64,000 nt of DNA, taken from assembly GCF_042665095.1 (NCBI RefSeq), contig NZ_JBHTBV010000004.1, one strand, 5' to 3'. The notes beneath the pieces were generated by a model. The model was not told the origin of the DNA and did not search any database. It saw only the letters and a list, made by a program, of their open reading frames with translations. Numbering within the stretch: position 1 is the stretch's first letter; each line of letters opens with the position of its first letter. This document shows positions 44,001-51,220 of this stretch, piece by piece. The translations under genes were made by a program, and so were the position numbers. Source of the DNA: Gordonibacter pamelaeae (GTDB taxonomy: Bacteria; Actinomycetota; Coriobacteriia; Coriobacteriales; Eggerthellaceae).

Positions 44001-44811
44001 AACCATCGCGCGCCCGCGCGTGGTCATCCCCGTGTTCCCGGGCAACAACTGCGAGTACGACTCCGCGCGCGCCTTCGAGCAGGCGGGGGCTGTGGTGGAC
44101 ACGTTCGTCATCAACAACCTCACGCCCGACAAGGTGGCCGAGAGCACGGCCGAGCTGGTGCGGCTCATCAAGAACAGCCAGATCATCATGCTGCCGGGCG
44201 GCTTCTCCGGCGGCGACGAGCCCGACGGCTCCGCGAAGTTCATCACGGCGTTCTTCCGCGCCCCCGCCGTCACCGAGGCGGTGCGCGACCTGCTGCAGAA
44301 CCGCGACGGTCTGATGCTGGGTATCTGCAACGGTTTCCAGGCGCTCGTGAAGCTGGGCCTCGTGCCGTTCGGCGACATCCGCCCGATGGACGAGGACTGC
44401 CCCACGCTCACGTTCAACAACATCGGCCGCCACCAGAGCCGCCTCGTGCGCACGCGCGTGGCGTCGAACCTGTCGCCGTGGCTCTCGCGCTGCGAGGTGG
44501 GCGATGTGCACACGGTACCGATCAGCCATGGCGAGGGCCGCTTCGTGGCGAGCGAGGATCTGCTCGTGCAGCTGCGCGACGCCGGCCAGATAGCCACGCA
44601 GTACGTGGGCGCCGACGGGCGGCCGTCCATGGACCTGGATGTGAACCCCAACGGCTCCGCATGGGCCATCGAGGGCATTACGAGCCCCGACGGCCGCGTC
44701 TTCGGCAAGATGGGCCACAGCGAGCGCCGCGGCGCGGGCCTGTACCAGAACGTGCCCGGCGACCTGTTCCAGCCCCTGTTCGAAGGCGGCGTGGGCTACT
44801 TCACCGACTAA
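41095..44811 (+). CDS. purL: Phosphoribosylformylglycinamidine synthase, large single-chain form
   Basis: Converts FGAR to FGAM with glutamine and ATP. The 1,238-residue chain combines an N-terminal PurS-like part, two AIRS-type ATP domains (SDHCRHTTF, NETHNHPTEIEPFGGAATCVGG, GGKDSMSGSF) and a C-terminal glutamine amidotransferase domain (nucleophile Cys1078 in MLGICNGFQAL; HGEGRF). Most Gram-positives split this into PurS, PurL and PurQ, so a fused form is worth noting. AGGGAGAG precedes the ATG. The stop codon lies in a palindromic repeat. Confidence 0.95.
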   Translation: MVSRVYVEKKPGFDVEAQQLAHELRDILGIERLEGLRLVNRYDVEGITGELFAQCVPTVFSEPQSDVATLEMPAADGAAVFAVEYLPGQFDQRADSASECIQLISQGERPEVRSAKVYMLEGALADDDVAAIKHYVINPIEAREASLEPRETLHMEQPVPPMVETVEGFLDLDEAGLAAFIADRGLAMDLADLAFCQRYFAEEGRNPTITEIKMIDTYWSDHCRHTTFGTVLDDVRIDDEAVRAAFEKYLAMRHELGRDEKPVCLMDMGTIGARWLKAKGILTGLDESEEINACTVKVKVDVDGEEQDWLYLFKNETHNHPTEIEPFGGAATCVGGAIRDPLSGRSYVYQAMRLTGAADPLVPVSETLPGKLPQRKLVTTAAAGYSSYGNQIGLATGQVNELYHPGYAAKRMEIGAVVGATPADHVRRETPAPGDVIVLLGGRTGRDGIGGATGSSKAHKLESLETCGAEVQKGNAPVERKIQRLFRRGDACRMIKRCNDFGAGGVSVAVGELADGLFIDLNKVPKKYEGLDGTELAIAESQERMAVALAAGDVDAFIALAHEENLEATPIAEVTEEARVRMVWNDATIVDVSRDFLNSNGAAKHQDVHVLSGSGYERTWEGETLAERMRALVTDLNVCSNKGLSERFDSTIGAATALMPFGGSRQLTPALAMAAKLPVFGETTTVSGMAWGFNPYLTAANPFTGSYIAVVESVAKLAAAGFAREDMYLTFQEYFEKLRDEPERWGKPAAAVLGALMAQVDLGVGAIGGKDSMSGSFEQLDVPPTLVSFATAVGSIDRVTSPEFKGADHRVVRIVPAGYDGVVPEAAGLLEAIALVERLIGEGAALAVTTPGYGGAAEALFKMCVGNGIGVKLSDGVTPTALFAPSYGSFFVELTDGAELPAASDAVLIDEVGETTEAYELSACGETISLADLQEAWEAQLEPVFPYRAGGDAVEPVSFGSATPLTYNGTIARPRVVIPVFPGNNCEYDSARAFEQAGAVVDTFVINNLTPDKVAESTAELVRLIKNSQIIMLPGGFSGGDEPDGSAKFITAFFRAPAVTEAVRDLLQNRDGLMLGICNGFQALVKLGLVPFGDIRPMDEDCPTLTFNNIGRHQSRLVRTRVASNLSPWLSRCEVGDVHTVPISHGEGRFVASEDLLVQLRDAGQIATQYVGADGRPSMDLDVNPNGSAWAIEGITSPDGRVFGKMGHSERRGAGLYQNVPGDLFQPLFEGGVGYFTD

Positions 44812-44846
44812 TGTCACAAAAGGGGACAGTCCCCTTTTGTGACATT
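44810..44846. repeat. Palindromic REP-like repeat overlapping the purL stop
   Basis: A 37-base perfect palindrome with a single central base. The arm is AATGTCACAAAAGGGGAC (44810-44827) and its complement runs 44829-44846. The TAA stop of purL (44809-44811) enters the first bases. It can fold into a very stable hairpin with a U-rich arm, so it may also terminate or stabilise purL mRNA. Its TGTCACA ends and GGGAC core recall the hypF insert at 2805-2859. Confidence 0.8.
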
Positions 44847-44899
44847 CCGGGCGGCGCGTCCTTCGGGGCGCGCCGCTTTCTCGATCGCAAAGGACGGAG

Positions 44900-45655
44900 A
44901 TGCCCATGGAGCCCGAATTCGTCAACCTCACGCCGGAGAACCTGGCCAACGAGCATCTCTCCTGCATTATCCGCGTCAAAAAGCCCCATCCAGGCGTCGA
45001 GGCGAAACGTGCGTGGCTCGCCGACCGCCTGCGCGAGGGCCACGTGTTCCGCAAGCTGCAGGTGAAGGACCCGGTGTTCATCGAGTACGCCCCGCTCGAG
45101 ACGGCATGGGTTCCCATCGTGGGCGACAACTACCTGTACGTGTACTGCCTCTGGGCGTATGGCGCTTCCAAGGGGAAGGGCTATGGGCGCGCGCTCATGG
45201 AGTACTGCCTTGCCGACGCGCGCGAACAGGGCAAGGCGGGCGTGTGCATGCTGGGCTCGAAAAAGCAGAAGTCGTGGCTGTCCGACCAGTCGTTCGCGAA
45301 GAAGTTCGGCTTCGAGGCGGTGGACGCCACCGACGACGGCTACGAGCTGCTCGCTCTGTCGTTCGACGGCACCGTGCCGACGTTCACGCCGCGCGCCAAG
45401 GCACAGAGGATCGAGCGCGACGAGCTGACGATCTACTACGATTTCCAGTGCCCCTACGTGCCCGGGCATATCGCCACGGTGCAGCGGTACTGCGAGGAGA
45501 ACGGGGTTCCGCTGACGTTGATCCAGGTTGATTCCCTGCAGGCGGCGAAGGACCTGCCCTGCGTGTTCAACAACTGGGCCGTGTTCTACAAAGGCAAGTT
45601 CGAGACCGTGAACCTGCTGGATACCGCATATTTGAAGCGGATACTCAAGAAGTAG
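44900..45655 (+). CDS. GNAT N-acetyltransferase with YoaP domain
   Basis: The 251-residue product has a GNAT acetyltransferase domain (about 1-150; acetyl-CoA loop in ASKGKGYGRALMEYCLADA) and a C-terminal YoaP-type thioredoxin-like domain (LTIYYDFQCPYVPGHIATVQRYCEENG, with one CPYVPG rather than CxxC). The substrate is unknown. ATG 44900 is listed; ATG 44906 is better spaced from GGAG and equally possible. It is followed after 27 bases by a zinc-ribbon gene. Confidence 0.82.
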   Translation: MPMEPEFVNLTPENLANEHLSCIIRVKKPHPGVEAKRAWLADRLREGHVFRKLQVKDPVFIEYAPLETAWVPIVGDNYLYVYCLWAYGASKGKGYGRALMEYCLADAREQGKAGVCMLGSKKQKSWLSDQSFAKKFGFEAVDATDDGYELLALSFDGTVPTFTPRAKAQRIERDELTIYYDFQCPYVPGHIATVQRYCEENGVPLTLIQVDSLQAAKDLPCVFNNWAVFYKGKFETVNLLDTAYLKRILKK

Positions 45656-45682
45656 GTGAAACTCCGGTAAAGGAGGTGTGGA

Positions 45683-45904
45683 ATGGGTTTTCTCGAAAGC
45701 TTCAACCGTGGACTGAGCGGGAATGACGGTTACGAGTTCGCGGACAGGCAGGTGGCGTGCGCGCACTGCGGCGGCACCGCGTTCGACGAGCGGTCGGCGC
45801 AGCTCAACACGATGGGCCTCACGTTCCTCGACCTCGATTGGGCGAACCGGAGCGCCACGGTCCTCGTCTGCCAGAACTGCGGCCACCTCGAGTGGTTCTT
45901 GTGA
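45683..45904 (+). CDS. Small zinc-ribbon protein
   Basis: The 73-residue product has two CxxC pairs, CAHC (27-30) and CQNC (63-66), that should bind one zinc ion, and ends HLEWFL. A strong AAAGGAGGTG lies before the ATG. The function is unknown; relatives are annotated as nucleotide-binding or nucleic-acid-binding ribbons. Probably in one transcript with the GNAT-YoaP gene. Confidence 0.8.
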   Translation: MGFLESFNRGLSGNDGYEFADRQVACAHCGGTAFDERSAQLNTMGLTFLDLDWANRSATVLVCQNCGHLEWFL

Positions 45905-45988
45905 TACGAACCGCGATATTCATCAAATAGGATTTGGGGAGCGCAGCGCTTGGCATCTGCGGCGCACGGGTTCGCTTGGGGCGTCAAA

Positions 45989-46018
45989 AAAGCGGAGGAT
46001 TCATTAATTCTCCGCTTT
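45989..46018 (+). terminator. Terminator after zinc-ribbon gene
   Basis: AAAGCGGAG (45989-45997) pairs with CTCCGCTTT (46010-46018); the loop is AT-rich and a short T-containing tail follows. The 85 bases between the stop and this hairpin show no gene. Confidence 0.65.
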
Positions 46019-46109
46019 CATCTGGGGAAATAATATCACAAAACGGGTGAAAAGTCGAGTCGTGCATGTGCGCGGGGTTCGCGGTATAACCCTGTGCGAG
46101 GTGATGCGC

Positions 46110-46772
46110 ATGGGTTTCGATCTGACGATTCCGCCGCAGCTGCAACGGGCCGCTGCGCGGGAGGATCTGGCCGTCTGCAACGAGGCGACGGCGAAGCACG
46201 GCCTGCGGCTAACCGAGCCGCAGATGATGGAGCTGGTCGAGCGCCGCGGCGAGGCGCTGCGCGCGACGGGGCGCGTGGAGTTCGGGCGCGGGGTGGTGCG
46301 CGAGCTGGTGCGCGGGTTCTGCGACTCGCCATACCTCTCGCAGGAGAACTACGCCGAGGTCATCGCGGACGTGCAGGACGTGTTCTACCGTCGCAAGGAG
46401 GACGCCGAGGGGGCAGGCGAGCCGATGGCCGACGACGACCTGGTGGAAGCGCTGCGTTACACGTTCGATGGCGAGGCGGCGGGATCGGCGGAGCTGCTGG
46501 CCGATGTTCCGGTCGCAACGCTGCGGGCGTATGCGGCGCACGGCCGGGCGGGCGCGTACGACGAGAAGACGCAGAGCGAGGAGTTCGAGGAGGAGGCCGC
46601 CTATGACGGAGCCGAGGAACGCGTGCGCGACGAGTTCAGCCGCGTGCTGGACGACGAGCGATGGGAGCGCCCCGGCAACGAGTACGCCGACGGCTTCTAC
46701 GACGGCTATCACGAGCTCTACCGCGTCGGGTTCGACTCCAACAGCCGCATCGGGGGATCGTCCCTCGGCTGA
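46110..46772 (+). CDS. DUF6323-like protein
   Basis: The 220-residue soluble helical product is of unknown function. It matches what I remember of DUF6323 (VCNEATAKHGLRLTEPQMMEL, GRVEFGRGVVRELVRGFCDSPYLSQENYAEVIADVQDVFYRRK, TFDGEAAGSAELL). The start is ATG 46110 behind CGAGGTG; ATG 46104 is possible. It is followed seven bases later by a DUF6179-like gene, the usual partner of DUF6323, so the two probably act together. Confidence 0.7.
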   Translation: MGFDLTIPPQLQRAAAREDLAVCNEATAKHGLRLTEPQMMELVERRGEALRATGRVEFGRGVVRELVRGFCDSPYLSQENYAEVIADVQDVFYRRKEDAEGAGEPMADDDLVEALRYTFDGEAAGSAELLADVPVATLRAYAAHGRAGAYDEKTQSEEFEEEAAYDGAEERVRDEFSRVLDDERWERPGNEYADGFYDGYHELYRVGFDSNSRIGGSSLG

Positions 46773-46779
46773 CGGGACG

Positions 46780-47763
46780 GTGGGCGGCGAGGCGCGCCAG
46801 GTTGTCGGCACGCGCGACGCAGGCGCCACGCGCGAGGCCGGAGAGCGCACGCAGGGCCTTGGTCCCATGGCGGCGGCAGGCGGCGAACCTGCCCATGCCG
46901 CGTCTTCTGTCGAATACGTGCAGCTGGCGCTCTGGCAGGTGCTCGCCAAGCAGGTCGCGCTCTACACGATGGGCGAGAGCAGCTCGCTGCCCGAATACGA
47001 CGCCCATCGGCTGCTTGCCTCCGCATGCTTCGTGCTGGGCGTTGATCCCGACGACCCGTGCTCCGACGCAGCCCTCGTCCAGGCGCTTGCGACCGAGGGC
47101 CCGGAAGCCGTGTTCGAGCGAGCCGTCGCGCAGGTCGAGCGCGAGGCCGCGCGCACCGAGGCGCTCTGGAAGGACGCGTGCCTGTCCGCGCCGCTGCTCG
47201 AGAGCATCGCGCTCAAGGACACGCTGGAGAGCCTGCGCGGGTTCCGCGCGCGTTACGTTCCGCGGTTCTTCGCGCACGAGGTGCCGGCCGACATCGACTA
47301 CCCGCTGGCGCAGCCGGTGCCGGAGTCGCTGCAAGGCGTGGACTACGTGAACGCCTATTTGGAGCGGCTGCTGATGGAGAACCGCTTCCTGCAGCGGTTC
47401 GATGTCGGGAGATGCCGGCGCCTGCTGCGCGCGGTGCATCCGCAGTACGGAGAGCTGATACTCAACCTGTTCGAGCCGGTCGCCGCGAACGCCGTGGGCT
47501 GCGCGCTGGCAGGCTGCGACGTGCGCGGCCTGCAGCTGGACGAGGCAGGCTACGTGCGCATCGCCGACGGGCTTGCAGGGTGCGCCCCGCGCGTACTGGC
47601 AAGGAAGCTAGAGGAGGCGGCGGACGCGGCCTGCGACGACCTTGCCATTAACGACGGGCCCATGCGCGCCTCTGTGCGCCGGCTGGCGGGCCAGCTGGCG
47701 CCGCGCGTGGCCACGGCCCTGCGCTGCCGCAGCCTGGAAGGCGTGTTCGTCCGCTGGGGCTAG
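46780..47763 (+). CDS. DUF6179-like protein
   Basis: The 327-residue product is of unknown function. It resembles DUF6179 (LWQVLAKQVALYTMGESSSLPEYDAHRLLASACFVLG, YVNAYLERLLMENRFLQRF). The first 45 residues are low-complexity. GTG 46780 is a tentative start; ATG 46867 is a plausible alternative. It is coupled to the DUF6323 gene. Its stop codon overlaps the stop of the convergent hydrolase gene in the shared word CTAG (47760-47763). Confidence 0.68.
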   Translation: MGGEARQVVGTRDAGATREAGERTQGLGPMAAAGGEPAHAASSVEYVQLALWQVLAKQVALYTMGESSSLPEYDAHRLLASACFVLGVDPDDPCSDAALVQALATEGPEAVFERAVAQVEREAARTEALWKDACLSAPLLESIALKDTLESLRGFRARYVPRFFAHEVPADIDYPLAQPVPESLQGVDYVNAYLERLLMENRFLQRFDVGRCRRLLRAVHPQYGELILNLFEPVAANAVGCALAGCDVRGLQLDEAGYVRIADGLAGCAPRVLARKLEEAADAACDDLAINDGPMRASVRRLAGQLAPRVATALRCRSLEGVFVRWG

Positions 47764-48959
47764 GCGCCTGCGCTGCGCTCCGCGGCTTGCGGCTGCGATG
47801 GTGCCCGCGAGCCGGGCCAGAGCACGGAGACGCCCTGCGCGAGGCGCCGCGCGGCGATCTCGGTGAGGGGCTTCAGCGCGGCGAGCAGCGTGGCGCGGGC
47901 GCCGGGGTCCATGTTCTTGGCGGCCTCCGGCACGAGGGCGAGCGCCTTCGTGCCGCCGCAGAGCAGGTCGGAGGCGTCCCGCGCGCCCGACGCTTCCACG
48001 GCTTGGAAGAACGCGTCCACCACCACGGCCGCCTCTTCGTCGCTGAACTGCGCCAGCCATTCGGTGAGCACGGCGTCGGCGAGCTGCGCGCCGTCGGTGA
48101 GCCCCTCGAGGTAGAGGAAGTCGTCGCCGGCCACCTCCCACGAGAACACGCTGTGCTGGTCGATGCCCTTGGCGGTGCTCCTCACCACACGTGGCGGCAC
48201 GTGCGACTCCATGAGCAGGCCCACGACCGAGTCCTGCGGCACGGTGCGGTGGATGCGGCCCTCGAGCGGCGCCCAATCGGCGGGTGCGAACGTGCCTGCC
48301 TTGAAGCCGGGCCCGTCGTGGCTGTACACCAGCTCGATGCGCCGCTGTACGGCGGGCGGCGCCTTGAGCGCCGCGTATACGGCCAGGTTGCCGCCCTTCG
48401 AGTGGCCGCCCACGTACACGCGCTTCGGTGCGCGCGGCGCGACGGCCTGCAGGTAGCGTGCAGCCTGCTCCTGTGCGGGGACGGGGGCGGTGTAGGCCAT
48501 GTTGAAGTTCTCGCGCCAGCCGGTGAACGACGTGTCCGTGCCGCGGAAGCCCACGTAGGCGAAGTCCTTCCGATGGACGAACGTCATGGCGGCGAACTGC
48601 GTCTGGCGGTCGGTGTCGAACAGGCTCAGGTAATCGCGGACGCGCATGTCGCGGAAGCGCGGGCTTGCGGCCAGCGCCAGCAGGTTCTCCTTCACCCTAT
48701 GGGGGTCCAGACCGGTGAACATGGAGGGGTACAGCTCGGCGCGCAGGGCGTCGGCGAAGCGCACGGCCGAGCGCGCGGGGGACAGCAGGTTCTCCACGAT
48801 GGTGCCCAGGTCGAGGAACGACGAGCGCTCGCGGAGCGCCGGCACCACCCCCTCGGCGCGCACCATGCAGAACTGGGACAGCACGGCCGAGTCCACCGGG
48901 TTGAACGGCTTCTCGTCGAACGGGGCGAACTCCGTCGCCAGGTAGTCGAGCAGGTTCAT
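47760..48959 (-). CDS. DUF2974 (Mbeg1-like) alpha/beta hydrolase
   Basis: The 399-residue product is a lipase-like hydrolase. The nucleophile elbow is GGHSKGGNLA, preceded by FVHRKDFAYVGFRGTDTSFTGWRENFNM, and YSHDGPGF follows. It has no signal peptide and the substrate is unknown. ATG 48959 follows AAGGCGCC; the open frame extends upstream through non-coding sequence. Confidence 0.85.
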   Translation of the reverse strand: MNLLDYLATEFAPFDEKPFNPVDSAVLSQFCMVRAEGVVPALRERSSFLDLGTIVENLLSPARSAVRFADALRAELYPSMFTGLDPHRVKENLLALAASPRFRDMRVRDYLSLFDTDRQTQFAAMTFVHRKDFAYVGFRGTDTSFTGWRENFNMAYTAPVPAQEQAARYLQAVAPRAPKRVYVGGHSKGGNLAVYAALKAPPAVQRRIELVYSHDGPGFKAGTFAPADWAPLEGRIHRTVPQDSVVGLLMESHVPPRVVRSTAKGIDQHSVFSWEVAGDDFLYLEGLTDGAQLADAVLTEWLAQFSDEEAAVVVDAFFQAVEASGARDASDLLCGGTKALALVPEAAKNMDPGARATLLAALKPLTEIAARRLAQGVSVLWPGSRAPSQPQAAERSAGA

Positions 48960-49062
48960 GGGCGCCTTCCTCCGCACGTGGGCGTGTTCACCCCATTGTA
49001 GCGCTTCGGCTCGCAGCGGGGACGGGTGGGACGCGCGGAAGGGGCGGGGTGCCGGGCAGTAC

Positions 49063-49095
49063 AAGGCCCGCCTACCCGAAGGAGAGGCGGGCCTT
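49063..49095 (-). terminator. Terminator of the Asp23 operon
   Basis: AAGGCCCGCCT (49063-49073) and its complement (49085-49095) form an 11-bp stem. It lies 49 bases beyond the asp23 stop on the minus strand, with a weak T-tail. Confidence 0.65.
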
Positions 49096-49143
49096 CGCCG
49101 CATGCGGACGGGGCGCGTGCGGCAACACGACGCGCGGGAGTCT

Positions 49144-49665
49144 CTACTGGTCGTTCGAGTAACCGCTCTGCCCGTCGTCGGTGTTGTTGCCGTTCTTCTG
49201 GTCGTACTCGTCCTGGGTCATGACGTCGACCACGTTCACGGTCATCTCGATGACGTTCAGCCCCGTCATGTCCTTGATATCCTGGCCGACAACCTTTTTG
49301 ATCTGGTCGAACACATCGGTGGCGGACTTGCCGTATTCCAGTACGATGTCCAGGTCGAGCTTCGTGTTCTTGTCGTCGACGACGTCGGCGTCCACGCCCT
49401 TCGTCTTGTCGTTGCCGCCCAGGCCCTCCTGCACGCGGGAGAGCAGGTTGCCCTTCATGTCGATGATCCCGTCGATCTTCTGGGCGGCCTTCGAGGAGAT
49501 CTTCTCCACGACGTTCTCGTCGATAACGAGCTTGTACTGCGGCTCGGCCGGCACGCTGTCGGCCTGGTAGGAGCTGGCGCTCGCGTCCTGCCCTTCCATC
49601 GACGCGTACGGGTCGTACGTGCTCTTGGCGGAGGAGGAGGGCTTGGTCATGGTTGCTTGGGACAT
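49144..49665 (-). CDS. Asp23/Gls24 family envelope stress protein
   Basis: The 173-residue protein has the Asp23 core (YKLVIDENVVEKISSKAAQKIDGIIDMKG, DLDIVLEYGKSATDVFDQI, EMTVNVVDVMT), with Ser/Asp-rich tails. In Staphylococcus such proteins coat the inner face of the membrane, tethered by AmaP, and respond to cell-wall and alkaline stress. GAAAGGAACC precedes the ATG. It is the last gene of an amaP-DUF2273-asp23 operon. Confidence 0.9.
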   Translation of the reverse strand: MSQATMTKPSSSAKSTYDPYASMEGQDASASSYQADSVPAEPQYKLVIDENVVEKISSKAAQKIDGIIDMKGNLLSRVQEGLGGNDKTKGVDADVVDDKNTKLDLDIVLEYGKSATDVFDQIKKVVGQDIKDMTGLNVIEMTVNVVDVMTQDEYDQKNGNNTDDGQSGYSNDQ

Positions 49666-49744
49666 GGTGGTTCCTTTCTATCGTCAGGTGGTTGAAACCG
49701 GTTAGGGTGGCGTGACGGACATGCGGCCGGGCACGCCAGGGCTG

Positions 49745-50314
49745 CTAGCTGCTGATGCGTTCCAGGATGCCCTTCATGCGCTCGCGGGTTTTCTGGTCGC
49801 CGTCGCGGTAGCGGCCGATGACCACGCCCACGGCGGCGAACACCGCGAGCAGCACCGTTGGCCAGAAGCCTACGATGAGGATGAGCGCCGCGGCGACGAA
49901 GCCCACGATGCCGTAGAGCACCGTATGGCTGTGCTTCTCCAGGTAGGGTGCCGTGGCAGCGCGCATGCTGGCGAACATGACGGTCTTCCCTTCCTGGGCC
50001 TTCGCGGCCGCGTTCGTGATGACGTCGGAGGGCGTCTGCGCCTCGGGGCCCGGCGTCTTGTCCGCGCTCATGGTGGTGCCGGCGCCGGGGACGCCCACCT
50101 TGCGGGCGTCGGGGTTCGGTTTGGCCGGGTCGCCCTTCGCCGCCTTGGCCTGCTGTTGGGGCTGGTAGGCCTTGGCCGCGCCCGAGGCGGTGGAGCCCTG
50201 CTGCGCCGCGCTCTGCTTGGGCCGGCTCTGCTTGGCGTTCGCCTTGCCCGCGCCCGCCTTGGACGGGTTCTTCGTCATCGGGGCCGGATGTATGCGTATG
50301 GCCGATTGCGTCAT
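49745..50314 (-). CDS. DUF2273-like small membrane protein of the Asp23 operon
   Basis: The 189-residue product has a long Lys/Gln/Ala-rich tail (1-125) and two membrane helices (about 132-150 and 152-168, YGIVGFVAAALILIVGFWP), ending GRYRDGDQKTRERMKGILERI. The end matches DUF2273 proteins that accompany Asp23 and AmaP. AAGGAGGTG sits before the ATG, 12 bases after amaP. Confidence 0.78.
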   Translation of the reverse strand: MTQSAIRIHPAPMTKNPSKAGAGKANAKQSRPKQSAAQQGSTASGAAKAYQPQQQAKAAKGDPAKPNPDARKVGVPGAGTTMSADKTPGPEAQTPSDVITNAAAKAQEGKTVMFASMRAATAPYLEKHSHTVLYGIVGFVAAALILIVGFWPTVLLAVFAAVGVVIGRYRDGDQKTRERMKGILERISS

Positions 50315-50326
50315 GGTCGCACCTCC

Positions 50327-50950
50327 TTACTTGCCCACGGCATGGGCCGGCACCGGCTGCGTCTGGTGCTGGCGGTGCGTGTCTTCCGAGTACTTCGTGG
50401 CCTGCTGCGTGAACGCGGGCGTCACCACGTCGGCGTCGCCGGCGAAGGTGATGCGCACGGAATCCACCGGGTAGCCGGTGAACGCCTCGAGGGTCGAGGA
50501 GATCTCGTTCTGCAGCTTCGCGCCCAGCTCGCCCAGCTCGGCGTTGCGGCCGGGATCGATCTTGGCATGGATGGCCATGCGCGGATCGTGCTTGTTGGTG
50601 ATATCGACCTTCACGTTGTCGGTCGACAGGCCGTGGTGCGCCTCCACCACGTGCTTCACCGTGGACTGGATGGCGTTCTGCGTGATGGCGATGCTGCCGT
50701 TGTCGCGCTCGATCTCAAGCTGCGAGTTCTTGCCCGGCGCGGTGAGCGCGCGGATGAGCACCACGAGCAGGCCCACCGCCGTGATGCCCAGGAGCACGGC
50801 TTCCACGACGTAGAACCAGGGCATGGCCATGAGCCACGCGATGGCGGGGAACAGCGGTTCCCACGCGAACCACAGGGCCGCGAGCACACCGATGCCGAGT
50901 ACGGCAGCGACGACGAACACGATCATGCAGAAGCGCTTGAACTTTCCCAT
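50327..50950 (-). CDS. amaP: AmaP-like membrane anchor of Asp23
   Basis: The 207-residue product has two membrane helices (about 7-27 and 38-62) and a cytoplasmic Asp23-like domain (GSIAITQNAIQSTVKHVVEAHHG, VDITNKHDPRMAIHAKIDPG). It should recruit Asp23 to the membrane. ATG 50950 has AAAGGCGG upstream; ten extra codons of open frame lack a site. The 270-base gap to moeA (50951-51220) should hold its promoter but I cannot assign boxes. Confidence 0.8.
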   Translation of the reverse strand: MGKFKRFCMIVFVVAAVLGIGVLAALWFAWEPLFPAIAWLMAMPWFYVVEAVLLGITAVGLLVVLIRALTAPGKNSQLEIERDNGSIAITQNAIQSTVKHVVEAHHGLSTDNVKVDITNKHDPRMAIHAKIDPGRNAELGELGAKLQNEISSTLEAFTGYPVDSVRITFAGDADVVTPAFTQQATKYSEDTHRQHQTQPVPAHAVGK

Positions 50951-51090
50951 ATATGCCGCCTTTCTTTCTCGTGCGCGCATCGCGGTGAGCGGCGCGCGGT
51001 CGGATGGAGTGCGACTACTCTAGGGGAAAGGATGGATGGCGGTAACCGCTTGTACGGAAGTGCGGCCGGACGATTGCCGGGCCGTTAAGG

Positions 51091-51115
51091 CGGGGCGCAA
51101 GACGTTCGCGCCCCG
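51091..51115 (-). terminator. Hairpin downstream of moeA
   Basis: CGGGGCGC (51091-51098) pairs with GCGCCCCG (51108-51115), about 105 bases after the moeA stop on the minus strand. No T-run is visible, so this is a weak assignment. Confidence 0.35.
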
Positions 51116-51220
51116 TCGGAATCGACCTGCAGGCGGACCTTGCCGATGCGCGCTCTTTGCGCGTCGAGCGGAGGGACAGCGCTTTGTGCTTGCCGACGAG
51201 AGGGTCCGCTGCGGGGCTTC

